Below are positions 25,392 to 34,227 of a DNA stretch of 64,000 bases, one piece after another. The notes under the pieces are model-generated. The model was given only the letters and a program-made list of their open reading frames with translations, made no database searches and had not been told where the DNA came from. Each line of letters opens with the position of its first letter. The stretch's first letter is position 1. The position numbers and the translations under genes were made by a program. The stretch spans positions 1,612,001-1,676,000 of the forward strand of contig NZ_CANOOQ010000001.1 of the NCBI RefSeq assembly GCF_947568225.1. Direction: 5' to 3'. This DNA is from Faecalispora anaeroviscerum (GTDB taxonomy: Bacteria > Bacillota > Clostridia > Oscillospirales > Acutalibacteraceae).

Positions 25392-28300
25392 TTACTTCAG
25401 TGCAGAAACGTTGTTACCCTTTACACCGACAGAAGCTGCGCCCTTGGCTACAACAAACTTAACGGAAACATGGGTGTTGCCAACAGTAGCAACTACAAAA
25501 GCAGTGCCAGCATTCTGAGCTGTTACTCTGTATACGCCGTTGCCACGGGGAGCGATGGAAACAACCTTACCATTTACGGTAACAACCGGAACAGCAGTTG
25601 TGCCGGTGGTGGAGAATTTCACATCGTAAGCTTTGCCAGGAGCAAAGGTGTAGGAAGTGGTATCAGCCTTCAGAGTACCGTTTACCTTAGCTACGTTCAC
25701 AGTCAGAGTAGCGGTAGCGCCGTTTGCATCAGTTGTGGTGATGGTAGCGGTACCAACAGCAACGCCCTTAACCTGGAACTTGTAGCCGCGAGGATCAGCA
25801 GCGTTGAACAGCTCAACAGTTGCGACCTGAGTATCGGAAGAAGTAGCGGTCATAACAGCCGCAGTGGAGGACTTCGCGATATACTGGTACACAGCGCCAG
25901 TACCCAGAGTTACGGGCTTAGTGGTATCCAGAGTTACGGTGGACTGGGGCTTCTCAACAACATTTACATTCAGAGTAGCCTCAGCATAGTCTTCCAGCTC
26001 ATCGCCATTTGCATCAACAACAGAAGCTGTAACAGTGGCTTTGTTGTCAATAGAACGATCAGCATTGTAATCCAAAGCTTTAATGGTCAGCACATTGCCT
26101 TCCTGAGTTACGGAGACATAATCGTCATTCGCATCTACATCATAGGCAATAGAAGCACCGGAGGGCAAAGCAGTCCCATCGGGATAGTTTGCAACCGTTA
26201 CAGTTGTAGACTGGCCCTTTGCAATGGTCAGGTCGGTCTTATCGAACTTCGGACCAGCAAAAGTAACGTTCTTAATTACCTGCTTGTCAGTAGTCTTATT
26301 GACGCTCTTGGTCTCTAAGCCAAAGCCCAAACCATCAATGTCAGCACCGTCTACAGCGCCTTCATTAGACTGGAATGCAGTAGCACCAGCAGTCAGACCA
26401 GCAGTCAGTTCCATCTTAACTTCGTCACTTACACCATCTTCAACAAACAGCTTGTCGGCAGGGAATGCAAAGCGTCCGTCGCCATCAATGCTGCCAATGC
26501 GAGCATCGGAAACTTCCAGTCTGGAATCTTCGTCGACGTCTACAGAATCGGCAATCAGCTTGCTGGTGAGAACAACCTTAGACTCATTTTCGAGCTTTAC
26601 AGTCTGCTCAGTAGCAGCCGCAATACCCTTAATAGCACCAGTGAAATCATCAAAGCTGACATCATTGATATAATCGCCGTCAACAACGTTCAAAGAAACA
26701 TTGTCGCCAGAAATCTTAATCTCGCCACCCTGATCTTCACTCTTCAGTGTGCCTTTAACAGTCACAGTTGCATCGCTGCTAGAATCAACAGAAACACCGC
26801 TGTTTGCGACAGTCTTATTTTTAACAGTAACATTGCCACCAATTGTGGTGTCAACATCATCGTCCTCTGCATCCAAAGTCAAGGAAGAAACAACTACATT
26901 ACCAGTAATATCGCCACCGGTAATATTAGCCGAAGCATCTTCGGCATCAATTGCCTTAACCTTACCTTCAGAAATGGTAATAGTTCTTGCTCTGTCTTTA
27001 ACAGTTCCAACCGTGCCCCCCTGAATATCAACGGTAGTGGCTTTAATGTCGCCAACAGTACCATCTTCTACAGTCACGGACTGAGGGTTAGAATCGCTAC
27101 CAACATTCAAAAGCTCAACGGAACCGCCCAAAAGCTTAATAGAAGTGTCGGAAACAATTTCGTCATAAGAACCAACTGCATCAGCGTTGTCCTTATTGGT
27201 CTTCCAGTAATCCTTATCATCCCAGTCAAAACCACCGGCTGCAATGTAAGTTTTACCATTCTTCTTGTTAATCTCCCATTTGGAAGGCAGATTGCTACCG
27301 GTCAATTTCGAACCAGTCAGCAAATCAATATCCGCATCCCATTTCTTGGCAACTTCCACCTTCTGGTTTGTTACGGAGCTATCAATGTCAAAATGTGCAG
27401 CTACTGTTGTGGGTGTAGTTACTGCAGGCACAAAGTCACCGAGTTTAATCTTCAAGGTATCATTGCCAGTTTTGGCCAGCTCAGCATCCTTGTGAGGTAC
27501 AACAGGTGTAACACCAGAAGCACTCGCAGAAACTTCCACTTCAAAAGTTGTAAACAAACGAACAATACTCGTATCTGTCAAAGTAGAATCAACGTTCTGA
27601 ACAGTATAATTGCCATTAGCCTGTTTTACAAATTCAGATGCGCCAGCGATTGCAACTTTATCAAATATCTTATCGCCCTTCATTTCGAGCTTGCTGGTAT
27701 CAATAAGCTGAATATTAGATGCATACTCGGTAGAAGCCGTTAACTTATTCCAAGCAGCGCCATCATATGCATAATAGCTATCACTTGCAGTCAAAGCCGG
27801 AAGTACTGCCTTTGCAGCATAGCTCTTTGCATTAAGAGCAGTAGGAGTTCCAGTAGGAGCAGTTGCTGTCAGTGCAACAACAACATTTGTCAAAGGCTGA
27901 AGAGCATAGTTTGCTGCGGTAGTGAGGTACGTACCGGTAATACCACCAGAAATGCCGGTGGCAGTGGCATCTGCTCTTTTGTAGTCAGCAACAATCGTGC
28001 TGCCGCTCTCGGGTACCGCGTAATACGCCTGTACATCCAAATACATCTGGTTAACAGCAGCAGTTTTAATGTCATCCGGTTTTTCGTCAATTACAGCGGT
28101 ACCAGTGGTGGGCTTACCAAGAAACAGTTCGTTCTCTTTGTCGGAATAAATTGTAATCTCTTTAGAAGCCTTTACAGTTACTTCTTTGTCATCACGATCA
28201 TAATCCTCTACCTCATAGGTAACGGTGATCACTTCTTTACCGGAAGCATCTTTTTTCAGAGTCAGATCACCATCTTTATTGATAGTAATCAACTTGTCGC

Positions 28301-28580
28301 CGGAAACATGGTTGTAGCTATCGTAATCAGCAGCACCCGCATTCTCATGGTCATAGGTCTCAATGCTGGGGTTACCGATCAGAGTAGCCAAAGAAACTGT
28401 CTTCGCAGAGCTCCCGCTGACGAGGAACAGTTCATCATCGTCATTCAAATTCTGAATGCCAGTCAAAGAACCTGTTTCTCTGGTACTTGCAGCGGATGCA
28501 AAGTTCAGGGATGAAAAGCTCGACACGATCATGGCGGAAGCCAGGATCAGTGACAAAACTTTACTTTTGGTTTTGTTCAT
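25392..28580 (-). CDS. Large secreted surface (S-layer-like) protein with Ig-like C-terminus
   Basis: A 1062-residue protein with a signal peptide (KVLSLILASAMIVSSFSSL, cleavage near ASAAS). The body is rich in Thr, Val, Asp and Ala with beta-strand repeats, including a stretch of right-handed-helix-like repeats (residues ~480-620: VEDGTVGDIKATTVDIQGGT). Big_2-like Ig modules follow (~770-960), then a last domain (LKADTTSYTFAPGKAYDVKF ... GNGVYRVTAQNAGTAFVVAT) shared with the protein at 57736-58614. No SLH, LPXTG or choline-binding motif is seen, so anchoring is unknown. Consensus promoter, strong AAGGAGG and long leader suggest very high expression, as for S-layer proteins. Confidence 0.8.
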   Translation of the reverse strand: MNKTKSKVLSLILASAMIVSSFSSLNFASAASTRETGSLTGIQNLNDDDELFLVSGSSAKTVSLATLIGNPSIETYDHENAGAADYDSYNHVSGDKLITINKDGDLTLKKDASGKEVITVTYEVEDYDRDDKEVTVKASKEITIYSDKENELFLGKPTTGTAVIDEKPDDIKTAAVNQMYLDVQAYYAVPESGSTIVADYKRADATATGISGGITGTYLTTAANYALQPLTNVVVALTATAPTGTPTALNAKSYAAKAVLPALTASDSYYAYDGAAWNKLTASTEYASNIQLIDTSKLEMKGDKIFDKVAIAGASEFVKQANGNYTVQNVDSTLTDTSIVRLFTTFEVEVSASASGVTPVVPHKDAELAKTGNDTLKIKLGDFVPAVTTPTTVAAHFDIDSSVTNQKVEVAKKWDADIDLLTGSKLTGSNLPSKWEINKKNGKTYIAAGGFDWDDKDYWKTNKDNADAVGSYDEIVSDTSIKLLGGSVELLNVGSDSNPQSVTVEDGTVGDIKATTVDIQGGTVGTVKDRARTITISEGKVKAIDAEDASANITGGDITGNVVVSSLTLDAEDDDVDTTIGGNVTVKNKTVANSGVSVDSSSDATVTVKGTLKSEDQGGEIKISGDNVSLNVVDGDYINDVSFDDFTGAIKGIAAATEQTVKLENESKVVLTSKLIADSVDVDEDSRLEVSDARIGSIDGDGRFAFPADKLFVEDGVSDEVKMELTAGLTAGATAFQSNEGAVDGADIDGLGFGLETKSVNKTTDKQVIKNVTFAGPKFDKTDLTIAKGQSTTVTVANYPDGTALPSGASIAYDVDANDDYVSVTQEGNVLTIKALDYNADRSIDNKATVTASVVDANGDELEDYAEATLNVNVVEKPQSTVTLDTTKPVTLGTGAVYQYIAKSSTAAVMTATSSDTQVATVELFNAADPRGYKFQVKGVAVGTATITTTDANGATATLTVNVAKVNGTLKADTTSYTFAPGKAYDVKFSTTGTTAVPVVTVNGKVVSIAPRGNGVYRVTAQNAGTAFVVATVGNTHVSVKFVVAKGAASVGVKGNNVSALK

Positions 28581-28738
28581 CCTTTTTAGTCCTCCTTAAA
28601 AATTTGTTTTTGTTGTGCGTATTTGCGTTGTGCTTATGAAACGTAAACATACATGGCAGCCCCGGGTTTCGCCCCCCGGAACAAGCGGCAGCAACAGGTG
28701 TTTCGTAAGAAACGTATAGCCACCCCGCTTATATGTTT
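28581..28738 (-). promoter_or_regulatory. Long structured 5' leader of the surface protein gene
   Basis: Between the predicted transcription start (about 28738) and the ATG lie ~158 bases with several hairpins on the minus strand: GTTTCTTACGAAAC, GGCAGC/GCTGCC and a CCGGG/CCCGG stem. Could stabilise the mRNA or regulate it. It matches no riboswitch class I know. Confidence 0.5.
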
Positions 28739-28744
28739 AGTTGA

Positions 28745-28773
28745 ATTATAAGGGATGGCGGACAGAATGTCAA
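28745..28773 (-). promoter_or_regulatory. Perfect consensus promoter of the surface protein gene
   Basis: TTGACA (28773-28768), exactly 17 bases, TATAAT (28750-28745) on the minus strand. Both hexamers match the sigma-A consensus fully. Confidence 0.85.
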
Positions 28774-28903
28774 GGGCAATTTTGCCTTTTTTTCAAATTT
28801 TAACAGCCCGCGAAGCCTTGGTACGCCTGGATTTCTCAGGATTTTCCATGGCAAAATCAGTTATGTCTAATTCATAGACGATATGTTAACAATTTATGAA
28901 TTA

Positions 28904-30712
28904 TTACATTTTTCTGTCTTTTTTCTTTCCACCGATTTCTTTGGATATTTCTGGTGCAAGCACACGCACAGCCAGGCCGTCTTCATAATAAACACCCGAA
29001 ACCGGTTCATCGTTTTGCCACCTGCCGGTAAAAACAATTTGCCCGTTCGAAGAATAAGCGGTGCCGATTCCGTGGCGCACGCCGTTCTGCCACTGGCCGG
29101 TATAGCAGATTCGTCCCTCGGCGCTGAACAGAGTGACCTCTCCGCACAGAGTGCCGTTCTTCCACCGGGCAACCAACAAGGTGCCGTCTTTGGTGCGGAA
29201 GCTGGCGCCCATTCCGTGGCGCTGGCCGTTTTCGAGTGCGCCCGCGTAGCAGACGGAGCCGTCCGGGCCGATTACTGCGCCGCAGCCGCCGGGGCGGTCG
29301 TTTTTCCATGTGCCCGCGTAAAGCCCGCTTGCGTCGGGACGAAAGCCGACTCCTACGCCCTCGCGGCGGTCTTTTTTCCAGGTACCCGCATAGCACAGGC
29401 GGCCTGTTCTATAGTAGTAGGCGCCAAAGCCGTCGCGCCTGCCGCGGGAATAGGTGCCCTCATACGCGGTTTTTCCATCCGGCATCTCCGTGCGGCCCCG
29501 GCCGTGGCGCTGGTCATCCAACACCTCGCCGTAATAGTGGTAGCGCTCCGTCTGGCTGATTATGATGGTCTTGACCGCGCGGGGGATTTCCTCGGCGGCC
29601 TCCGGCGGCACAGGATGGGCATCCGCACAGGCACAAAGCCCCGGCGCGCGGATGGCGCCGTCTGCTCCGCACTTTGCTACCGCATAGCGAACGGCAGAAC
29701 TTTTATTTTTATGGACTTCCTCATGAAACAGCTGGCCGTTCATCGCATTACATAGCGTTTTGGGAACATCCGGCTGGGTGGATTCTTTTTTTGGAAAATC
29801 CTGCATATTTTCAGGTTCGACGCATAGATCACTTCGGATTTCATCCAAATTTTCTTCCATTTTTTGAATTTGCTTCAATAAATCTGAAACCGCAATCTCC
29901 CCCGCCTTCGCCGGGTTCGGCGGAAGTGATTCCTCCCCGGCACTGTTTTCCTCCCGCAAAATCGCCGTTCCCGGCCAAGGCTCGTCCTGCTGCGGCGCAT
30001 ACAACTCCTCCTGCGAAACAGAGGACGGCTCATCCGAGAGAGAATGCTCCGCGCTCTTTTCGTCCTGTTGCGGAACAAACACGGGAACGGATGAGACCAC
30101 ACCACTGCGCAGCCGCTCCTGCAGCTCTGCGCGCCTGCGATATTCCTGTTCGGTGCAGTAGCAAAAGTCGCCGTCCAGCCGCGCCGCGATGATCTGCGGT
30201 TCACCCACCTCGGAATCGATCATCGTCTGCTCCACCGTGCCCATGCAAATCGGGCAGGCGCGCAGAATGGTTTGGGATTGCTCCCCGTTTTCCTGCCAGT
30301 GCGTCCGCATCAGCTCCTCCGGGCGCTCCGGCAAAACAGAAAGCGACTCCTGCACCGCGCCGCCGGGCGCGTAATACTCCGCCTTTTGCAGGTGATGTTC
30401 CTTATTGTATTCCGTGCGGCTGCGCACGGCTCCATTTTCATCTAATATGGATAGGGCATAGCCGCCCGGGATCGAGCGAACCTGCTCTGTCAGGCGGCGG
30501 TCACACGAGCGCTCCCAGACAAAGCCGCCTGGGGAAAGTGCATAGCGCACCTGCACCTGCATTCCATCCTCCCGGCCTGAAATACGCCCCTTCCCTTTCT
30601 TCCCGCTCCCCAAAAAATCACGGCGCGCCTCAAACAGCGTCCCGTGCAGCGAGGCCAGAGCGCTGTATCCTTTATAATAAATCGTTAATATTTCCTGCTC
30701 CGAAACCCGCAT
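28904..30712 (-). CDS. MORN-repeat protein
   Basis: About 602 residues. The first ~200 are not recognised but contain a CPICMG motif. A Glu/Pro/Ser-rich middle (~200-400) with a short coiled-coil stretch (LLKQIQKMEENLDEIRSDL) follows. The C-terminal ~180 residues hold about eight MORN repeats (YHYYGEVLDDQRHGRGRTEM, YEGTYSRGRRDGFGAYYY, YAGTWKKDRREGVGVGF and so on). MORN repeats in bacteria often act as protein-protein or membrane-associating modules. No signal peptide, so cytoplasmic. I start at ATG 30712, nine bases after GGGAGGG; the in-frame ATG at 30757 lacks a site. Confidence 0.8.
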   Translation of the reverse strand: MRVSEQEILTIYYKGYSALASLHGTLFEARRDFLGSGKKGKGRISGREDGMQVQVRYALSPGGFVWERSCDRRLTEQVRSIPGGYALSILDENGAVRSRTEYNKEHHLQKAEYYAPGGAVQESLSVLPERPEELMRTHWQENGEQSQTILRACPICMGTVEQTMIDSEVGEPQIIAARLDGDFCYCTEQEYRRRAELQERLRSGVVSSVPVFVPQQDEKSAEHSLSDEPSSVSQEELYAPQQDEPWPGTAILREENSAGEESLPPNPAKAGEIAVSDLLKQIQKMEENLDEIRSDLCVEPENMQDFPKKESTQPDVPKTLCNAMNGQLFHEEVHKNKSSAVRYAVAKCGADGAIRAPGLCACADAHPVPPEAAEEIPRAVKTIIISQTERYHYYGEVLDDQRHGRGRTEMPDGKTAYEGTYSRGRRDGFGAYYYRTGRLCYAGTWKKDRREGVGVGFRPDASGLYAGTWKNDRPGGCGAVIGPDGSVCYAGALENGQRHGMGASFRTKDGTLLVARWKNGTLCGEVTLFSAEGRICYTGQWQNGVRHGIGTAYSSNGQIVFTGRWQNDEPVSGVYYEDGLAVRVLAPEISKEIGGKKKDRKM

Positions 30713-30787
30713 GGCCCAAAGCCCTCCCAATGCCTGATCTCTCTGTATGAGAGCCAATAAAATCAGCCTCGTGCCGCCGAAAAATCG

Positions 30788-30817
30788 TTTCTTCCCCGCC
30801 TGCGGCAGGGGAACAAA
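30788..30817. repeat. Palindromic intergenic repeat upstream of the MORN gene
   Basis: TTTCTTCCCC and GGGGAACAAA arms around a GCC-TGC-GGC core; imperfect outer arms continue (CGTGCC and GGTACG). A copy of the dispersed family. Confidence 0.6.
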
Positions 30818-30911
30818 GCATTCGTGGTACGGTATGTATCAGTGTATCTGATTCGAAAGTCTTTGGCAAGGGAATCATGCCGGATTTTTGCGGATTTTCC
30901 TCAAAATGAAA

Positions 30912-30956
30912 GCTGCCGTAAAACAATGCGGAAATCCGCAACCGTTTTACGGCAGC
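30912..30956 (-). terminator. Hairpin after the small YtxH-like gene
   Basis: A 13-base perfect stem (30912-30924 with 30944-30956) whose loop contains a second hairpin TGCGGA/TCCGCA. It lies just downstream of the minus-strand small gene. Confidence 0.65.
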
Positions 30957-30972
30957 CGTGCCTGGGCCGTGT

Positions 30973-31152
30973 TTATTTGAACATATACTCCATGTTGTCC
31001 AGCACACCGTTTACCTTACGCATCGCCTTGCCGGCGGTACGCTTCAACTGACGGTTGCTTTTCATGGCCTTGCTGCTAACACCGGCTACCGCCAGGCCAG
31101 CCACCAGCCCCGCACTCATGCCTTTTACAAAACCCTTTGTTTCATTATACAT
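30973..31152 (-). CDS. Small YtxH-like membrane-associated protein
   Basis: A 59-residue protein: MYNETKGFVKGMSAGLVAGL followed by a short glycine/alanine hydrophobic segment and a basic tail (SKAMKSNRQLKRTAGKAMRK). The design resembles YtxH-like small stress proteins, with a single membrane or amphipathic segment and a charged helix. Start at ATG 31152 follows GGAGGG by eight bases; an in-frame extension to 31197 is unlikely. Confidence 0.7.
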   Translation of the reverse strand: MYNETKGFVKGMSAGLVAGLAVAGVSSKAMKSNRQLKRTAGKAMRKVNGVLDNMEYMFK

Positions 31153-31375
31153 ATCGATTACCCTCCATATGGTGTAGATCATTTTCAGACCCGACATTAT
31201 TTATTCCCTCCAGATTCCATAGATAATCAGAAAGATTATGGCAAAACCAATTTTTACACTTATCTTTTCCGAAATATTTGCAATTTATTGATAGACTTTT
31301 TTTGCCGCTTGGATTATGATTGGTATGATAAACGGCAATCATTCCCAAACAAAAGCAGAAAGGAACACCCGAATC

Positions 31376-31870
31376 ATGGCAACCCTAAATATTGTTATGG
31401 TAGAACCGGAAATTCCTCAGAACACAGGCAACGTGGCACGCACCTGCGCCGCAACCGGAGCTACCCTGCACTTGGTAGGGCCGATGGGCTTTACCATTGA
31501 CGACAAAAAGCTCAAACGCGCCGGGCTGGATTACTGGCATTTGCTCGATATTCACTACTACGCTACTTTGTCCGATTTCTTCAAACAAAATACCGGGCAT
31601 TTTTTTTATTTTTCAACGAAGGCGCCGCACACCCATACGCAGGTTTCTTACCCAGACAACAGCTACCTGGTGTTCGGCAAAGAGACCGCCGGCCTGCCCG
31701 AGGAGCTGCTACAGAAGAATCCCGATTCTGTTGTGCGCATTCCCATGCTGGAGGAAGCGCGCAGCCTGAACCTTTCGAACGCGGTGGCAATCGGCGTTTA
31801 CGAGGCGCTTCGCCAGTGGGATTACCCCCGCCTTACCCGCATTGGGCACCCGCGCAGCTTTGAGTGGTAA
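31376..31870 (+). CDS. trmL: tRNA (cytidine(34)-2'-O)-methyltransferase
   Basis: A 164-residue SPOUT methyltransferase (TrmL/CspR) that methylates the wobble ribose of certain leucine tRNAs. Motifs: NIVMVEPEIPQNTGNVARTC, LHLVGPMGF, LVFGKETAGLPEELL and the knot region MLEEARSLNLSNAVAIGVYE. Start ATG 31376 follows AAAGGA; an in-frame upstream ATG at 31316 adds an unlikely N-terminus. It is convergent with nothing downstream and precedes pgk by ~250 bases. Confidence 0.95.
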   Translation: MATLNIVMVEPEIPQNTGNVARTCAATGATLHLVGPMGFTIDDKKLKRAGLDYWHLLDIHYYATLSDFFKQNTGHFFYFSTKAPHTHTQVSYPDNSYLVFGKETAGLPEELLQKNPDSVVRIPMLEEARSLNLSNAVAIGVYEALRQWDYPRLTRIGHPRSFEW

Positions 31871-31907
31871 TTTTTTTCGTAAATCGAATTTATCGACGTT
31901 CCCACAC

Positions 31908-31936
31908 TTGAAAAAAAGGCAAAAATAGAATAAAAT
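31908..31936 (+). promoter_or_regulatory. Probable promoter of pgk-tpiA-gpmI
   Basis: TTGAAA (31908-31913), 17 bases, TAAAAT (31931-31936). A palindromic repeat then lies in the leader before pgk. Confidence 0.55.
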
Positions 31937-32008
31937 GGGATCAAATAATTATTAATTTAACAATATGTACCCATGCCATACAATCGAATTTGATCATATA
32001 GCCATTTG

Positions 32009-32087
32009 CCTGTAAAGGGGCTTGTTATGAAAACAGCATTTCTTTCCTCTCCACAGGCAGGGGAAGAAATCAACAGCCTGTTTAAAA
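32009..32087. repeat. Long palindromic repeat, copy 1 (pgk leader)
   Basis: About 79 bases. It shares AAGAAATCAACAGCCTGTTT (32063-32083 region), TGAAAACAGC and AAAGGGG, in the same order, with the reverse complement of the repeat at 44466-44540. Inner arms ATTTCTTTCC / GGGAAGAAAT can pair. Confidence 0.75.
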
Positions 32088-32123
32088 AATAAAATTATGA
32101 TATCAATTAAAGGAGTGCAGCTT

Positions 32124-33320
32124 ATGAACTATCTGAACAAAAAGAGTGTGGAAGATATTGATGTTGCGGGCAAACGCGTTTTGGTCCGCTGTGACTTTAA
32201 CGTTCCTTTTGATGGTGAAGGAAATATTTCGGACCCTAAGCGTATTGATGAAGCACTCAAGACCATTCGCTACCTGATCAGCCATCACGCAAAGGTGATC
32301 CTTTGCTCTCACCTGGGCCGCCCGAAGGGTGAATTCAACCCGCAATATTCCCTGGCCCCCGTAGCGGCCTACCTTTCAAAGGCGCTCGGCCAGCCCGTAC
32401 AGATGGCGAAGGACGTGATTGGCGACAGCGCCAAGGCGATCTGCACTTCTTTAAAAGAGGGCGAGGTCGCTCTCCTCGAAAATGTGCGCTTCCATAAAGA
32501 AGAAGAAAAGAATGACCCGGAATTCTCGAAGGCTCTGGCCTCTCTGGCAGACATTTATGTGAATGACGCGTTTGGCACCGCGCACCGCGCGCATGCTTCT
32601 ACCGCCGGCGTAGCTGCTTACCTGCCCGCCGTATGCGGCTATTTGATTCAGAAAGAAATCACCGTCATGGGGAATGCTTTGGCAAACCCGAAGCGCCCCT
32701 TTGTCGCAATTTTGGGCGGCGCAAAGGTTTCGGATAAAATCGGCGTCATCAGCAACCTGCTGGACAAGGTAGACACGCTGATCATCGGCGGCGGCATGGC
32801 CTACACCTTCATGAAGGCGCTGGGCTATTCCATCGGCACCTCGATCTGCGAGGACAACAAGCTGGATCTGGCACAGGAAATGATGGCAAAAGCGAAAGAG
32901 AAAAACGTGAAGTTCCTGATTCCCTTGGATAACGTGGTCGCCGACAAATACGACGAGAACGCCAACCACCAGATTTCCGATTCCGACCAGATTCCGGACG
33001 GCTGGATGGGCCTTGACATCGGGCCGAAAACACAGGAGCTGTTTACCTCTGCTCTGAAGGGCGCGGGAACGGTTGTATGGAACGGGCCGATGGGCGTCAG
33101 CGAATGGAAAAACTTTGCGGCCGGTACGGTGGCCGTAGCCAAGGCCGTTGCCGAAAGCGGCGCGGTTTCCATCATCGGCGGGGGCGATTCCGCAGCGGCT
33201 GTGGAACAGCTTGGCTTTGCGGATAAAATGACTCATATTTCCACCGGCGGCGGCGCGTCTCTGGAATTCCTGGAGGGCCTGGAGCTGCCCGGTATTGCCT
33301 GCCTGAACGATAAAAACTAA
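32124..33320 (+). CDS. pgk: Phosphoglycerate kinase
   Basis: A 398-residue enzyme making ATP and 3-phosphoglycerate from 1,3-bisphosphoglycerate. Motifs: KRVLVRCDFNVPFDGEGN, ILCSHLGRPKGEFNP, VLLENVRFHKEEEKNDPEF, the AILGGAKVSDKIGVI hinge region, TVVWNGPMGV and IIGGGDSAAAVEQLG. Start at ATG 32124 follows AAAGGAG; an upstream in-frame ATG at 32097 has no ribosome site. It opens the plus-strand cluster pgk-tpiA-gpmI. Confidence 0.97.
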   Translation: MNYLNKKSVEDIDVAGKRVLVRCDFNVPFDGEGNISDPKRIDEALKTIRYLISHHAKVILCSHLGRPKGEFNPQYSLAPVAAYLSKALGQPVQMAKDVIGDSAKAICTSLKEGEVALLENVRFHKEEEKNDPEFSKALASLADIYVNDAFGTAHRAHASTAGVAAYLPAVCGYLIQKEITVMGNALANPKRPFVAILGGAKVSDKIGVISNLLDKVDTLIIGGGMAYTFMKALGYSIGTSICEDNKLDLAQEMMAKAKEKNVKFLIPLDNVVADKYDENANHQISDSDQIPDGWMGLDIGPKTQELFTSALKGAGTVVWNGPMGVSEWKNFAAGTVAVAKAVAESGAVSIIGGGDSAAAVEQLGFADKMTHISTGGGASLEFLEGLELPGIACLNDKN

Positions 33321-33326
33321 GCAAAG

Positions 33327-33356
33327 AAAAGGGCGGGCGAAAGTCTGCCCTTTTTT
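33327..33356 (+). terminator. Terminator-like hairpin between pgk and tpiA
   Basis: AAAAGGGC (33327-33334) pairs with GCCCTTTT; a T6 tract follows. It could lower downstream expression relative to pgk. Confidence 0.7.
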
Positions 33357-33426
33357 CAACCGGGGCCTCCTCCGTTTTCAAAACGTTCGGGCTGCCCCAT
33401 ACAGAGAAAGAGAGGAAGAGAATCCT

Positions 33427-34197
33427 ATGAATAAAGAGCTGAGAAGAGCCGTGATTGCCGGCAACTGGAAAATGAACAAGAACCCTGAGGAAACCAAAGC
33501 GCTGCTTGCAGCGGTTGCCCCGCTGGTAAAGGGCGCAAAATGTGAAGTAGTTGCCTGCGTTCCGTTTATTGATCTTCCCGTGGCAATCGAGGCCGCGAAG
33601 GGCACGGATATTCAAATTGGCGCGCAGAACTGCCACTGGGAGGAAAGCGGCGCCTTCACCGGAGAAATTGCCGCCAACATGCTCACCTCAATCGGCGTTT
33701 CTTATGTCATCATCGGGCACAGTGAGCGCCGCACTTATTTTGGCGAGACCGATCAGACCGTAAACAAGAGAATGCGCGCCGCGCTCAACGCCGGGCTTTC
33801 CGTCATTCTGTGCGTTGGCGAAACGCTCGAGCAGCGCGAGCAGGGCATTACGGAAGAGCTAGTTGCCCTTCAAACAAAAATTGCTCTGCTTGGTGTGACC
33901 AAAGAAGAGCTTTCCCGTGTCATCATCGCCTACGAGCCCATCTGGGCCATCGGCACGGGCCGTACTGCCACTTCCGCGCAAGCGGGCGAGGTCTGCGGGG
34001 CCATCCGCAATGTGATCGCTGCGTTATACGATGAAAAAACAGCCAACGCCTTCACCGTTCAGTACGGCGGTTCCATGAATGCCAAAAACGCCGCAGAGCT
34101 GCTGGCACAGGACGATGTGGACGGCGGGCTGATCGGCGGCGCTTCGCTGAAAGCCGCAGATTTTGCGGAAATTGTCCGCGCGGCCTCTGAGGGTTAA
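33427..34197 (+). CDS. tpiA: Triose-phosphate isomerase
   Basis: A 256-residue TIM-barrel enzyme interconverting dihydroxyacetone phosphate and glyceraldehyde-3-phosphate. Catalytic signatures: AGNWKMNK (lysine), IIGHSERRTYFGETD (histidine), IAYEPIWAIGTGRTATS (glutamate) and VQYGGSMNAKNAAELL (phosphate loop). Length is standard. It begins after GAGAGGAAGAG and precedes gpmI by 30 bases. Confidence 0.97.
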   Translation: MNKELRRAVIAGNWKMNKNPEETKALLAAVAPLVKGAKCEVVACVPFIDLPVAIEAAKGTDIQIGAQNCHWEESGAFTGEIAANMLTSIGVSYVIIGHSERRTYFGETDQTVNKRMRAALNAGLSVILCVGETLEQREQGITEELVALQTKIALLGVTKEELSRVIIAYEPIWAIGTGRTATSAQAGEVCGAIRNVIAALYDEKTANAFTVQYGGSMNAKNAAELLAQDDVDGGLIGGASLKAADFAEIVRAASEG

Positions 34198-34227
34198 TCC
34201 TCAACTGTATCGCAAAGGAGAACTGTT

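Noticed and set aside
28581..28738. Riboswitch (c-di-GMP, SAM, cobalamin) in the surface protein leader
   Set aside because: I could not find the conserved core of any of these classes; left as an unknown structured leader.
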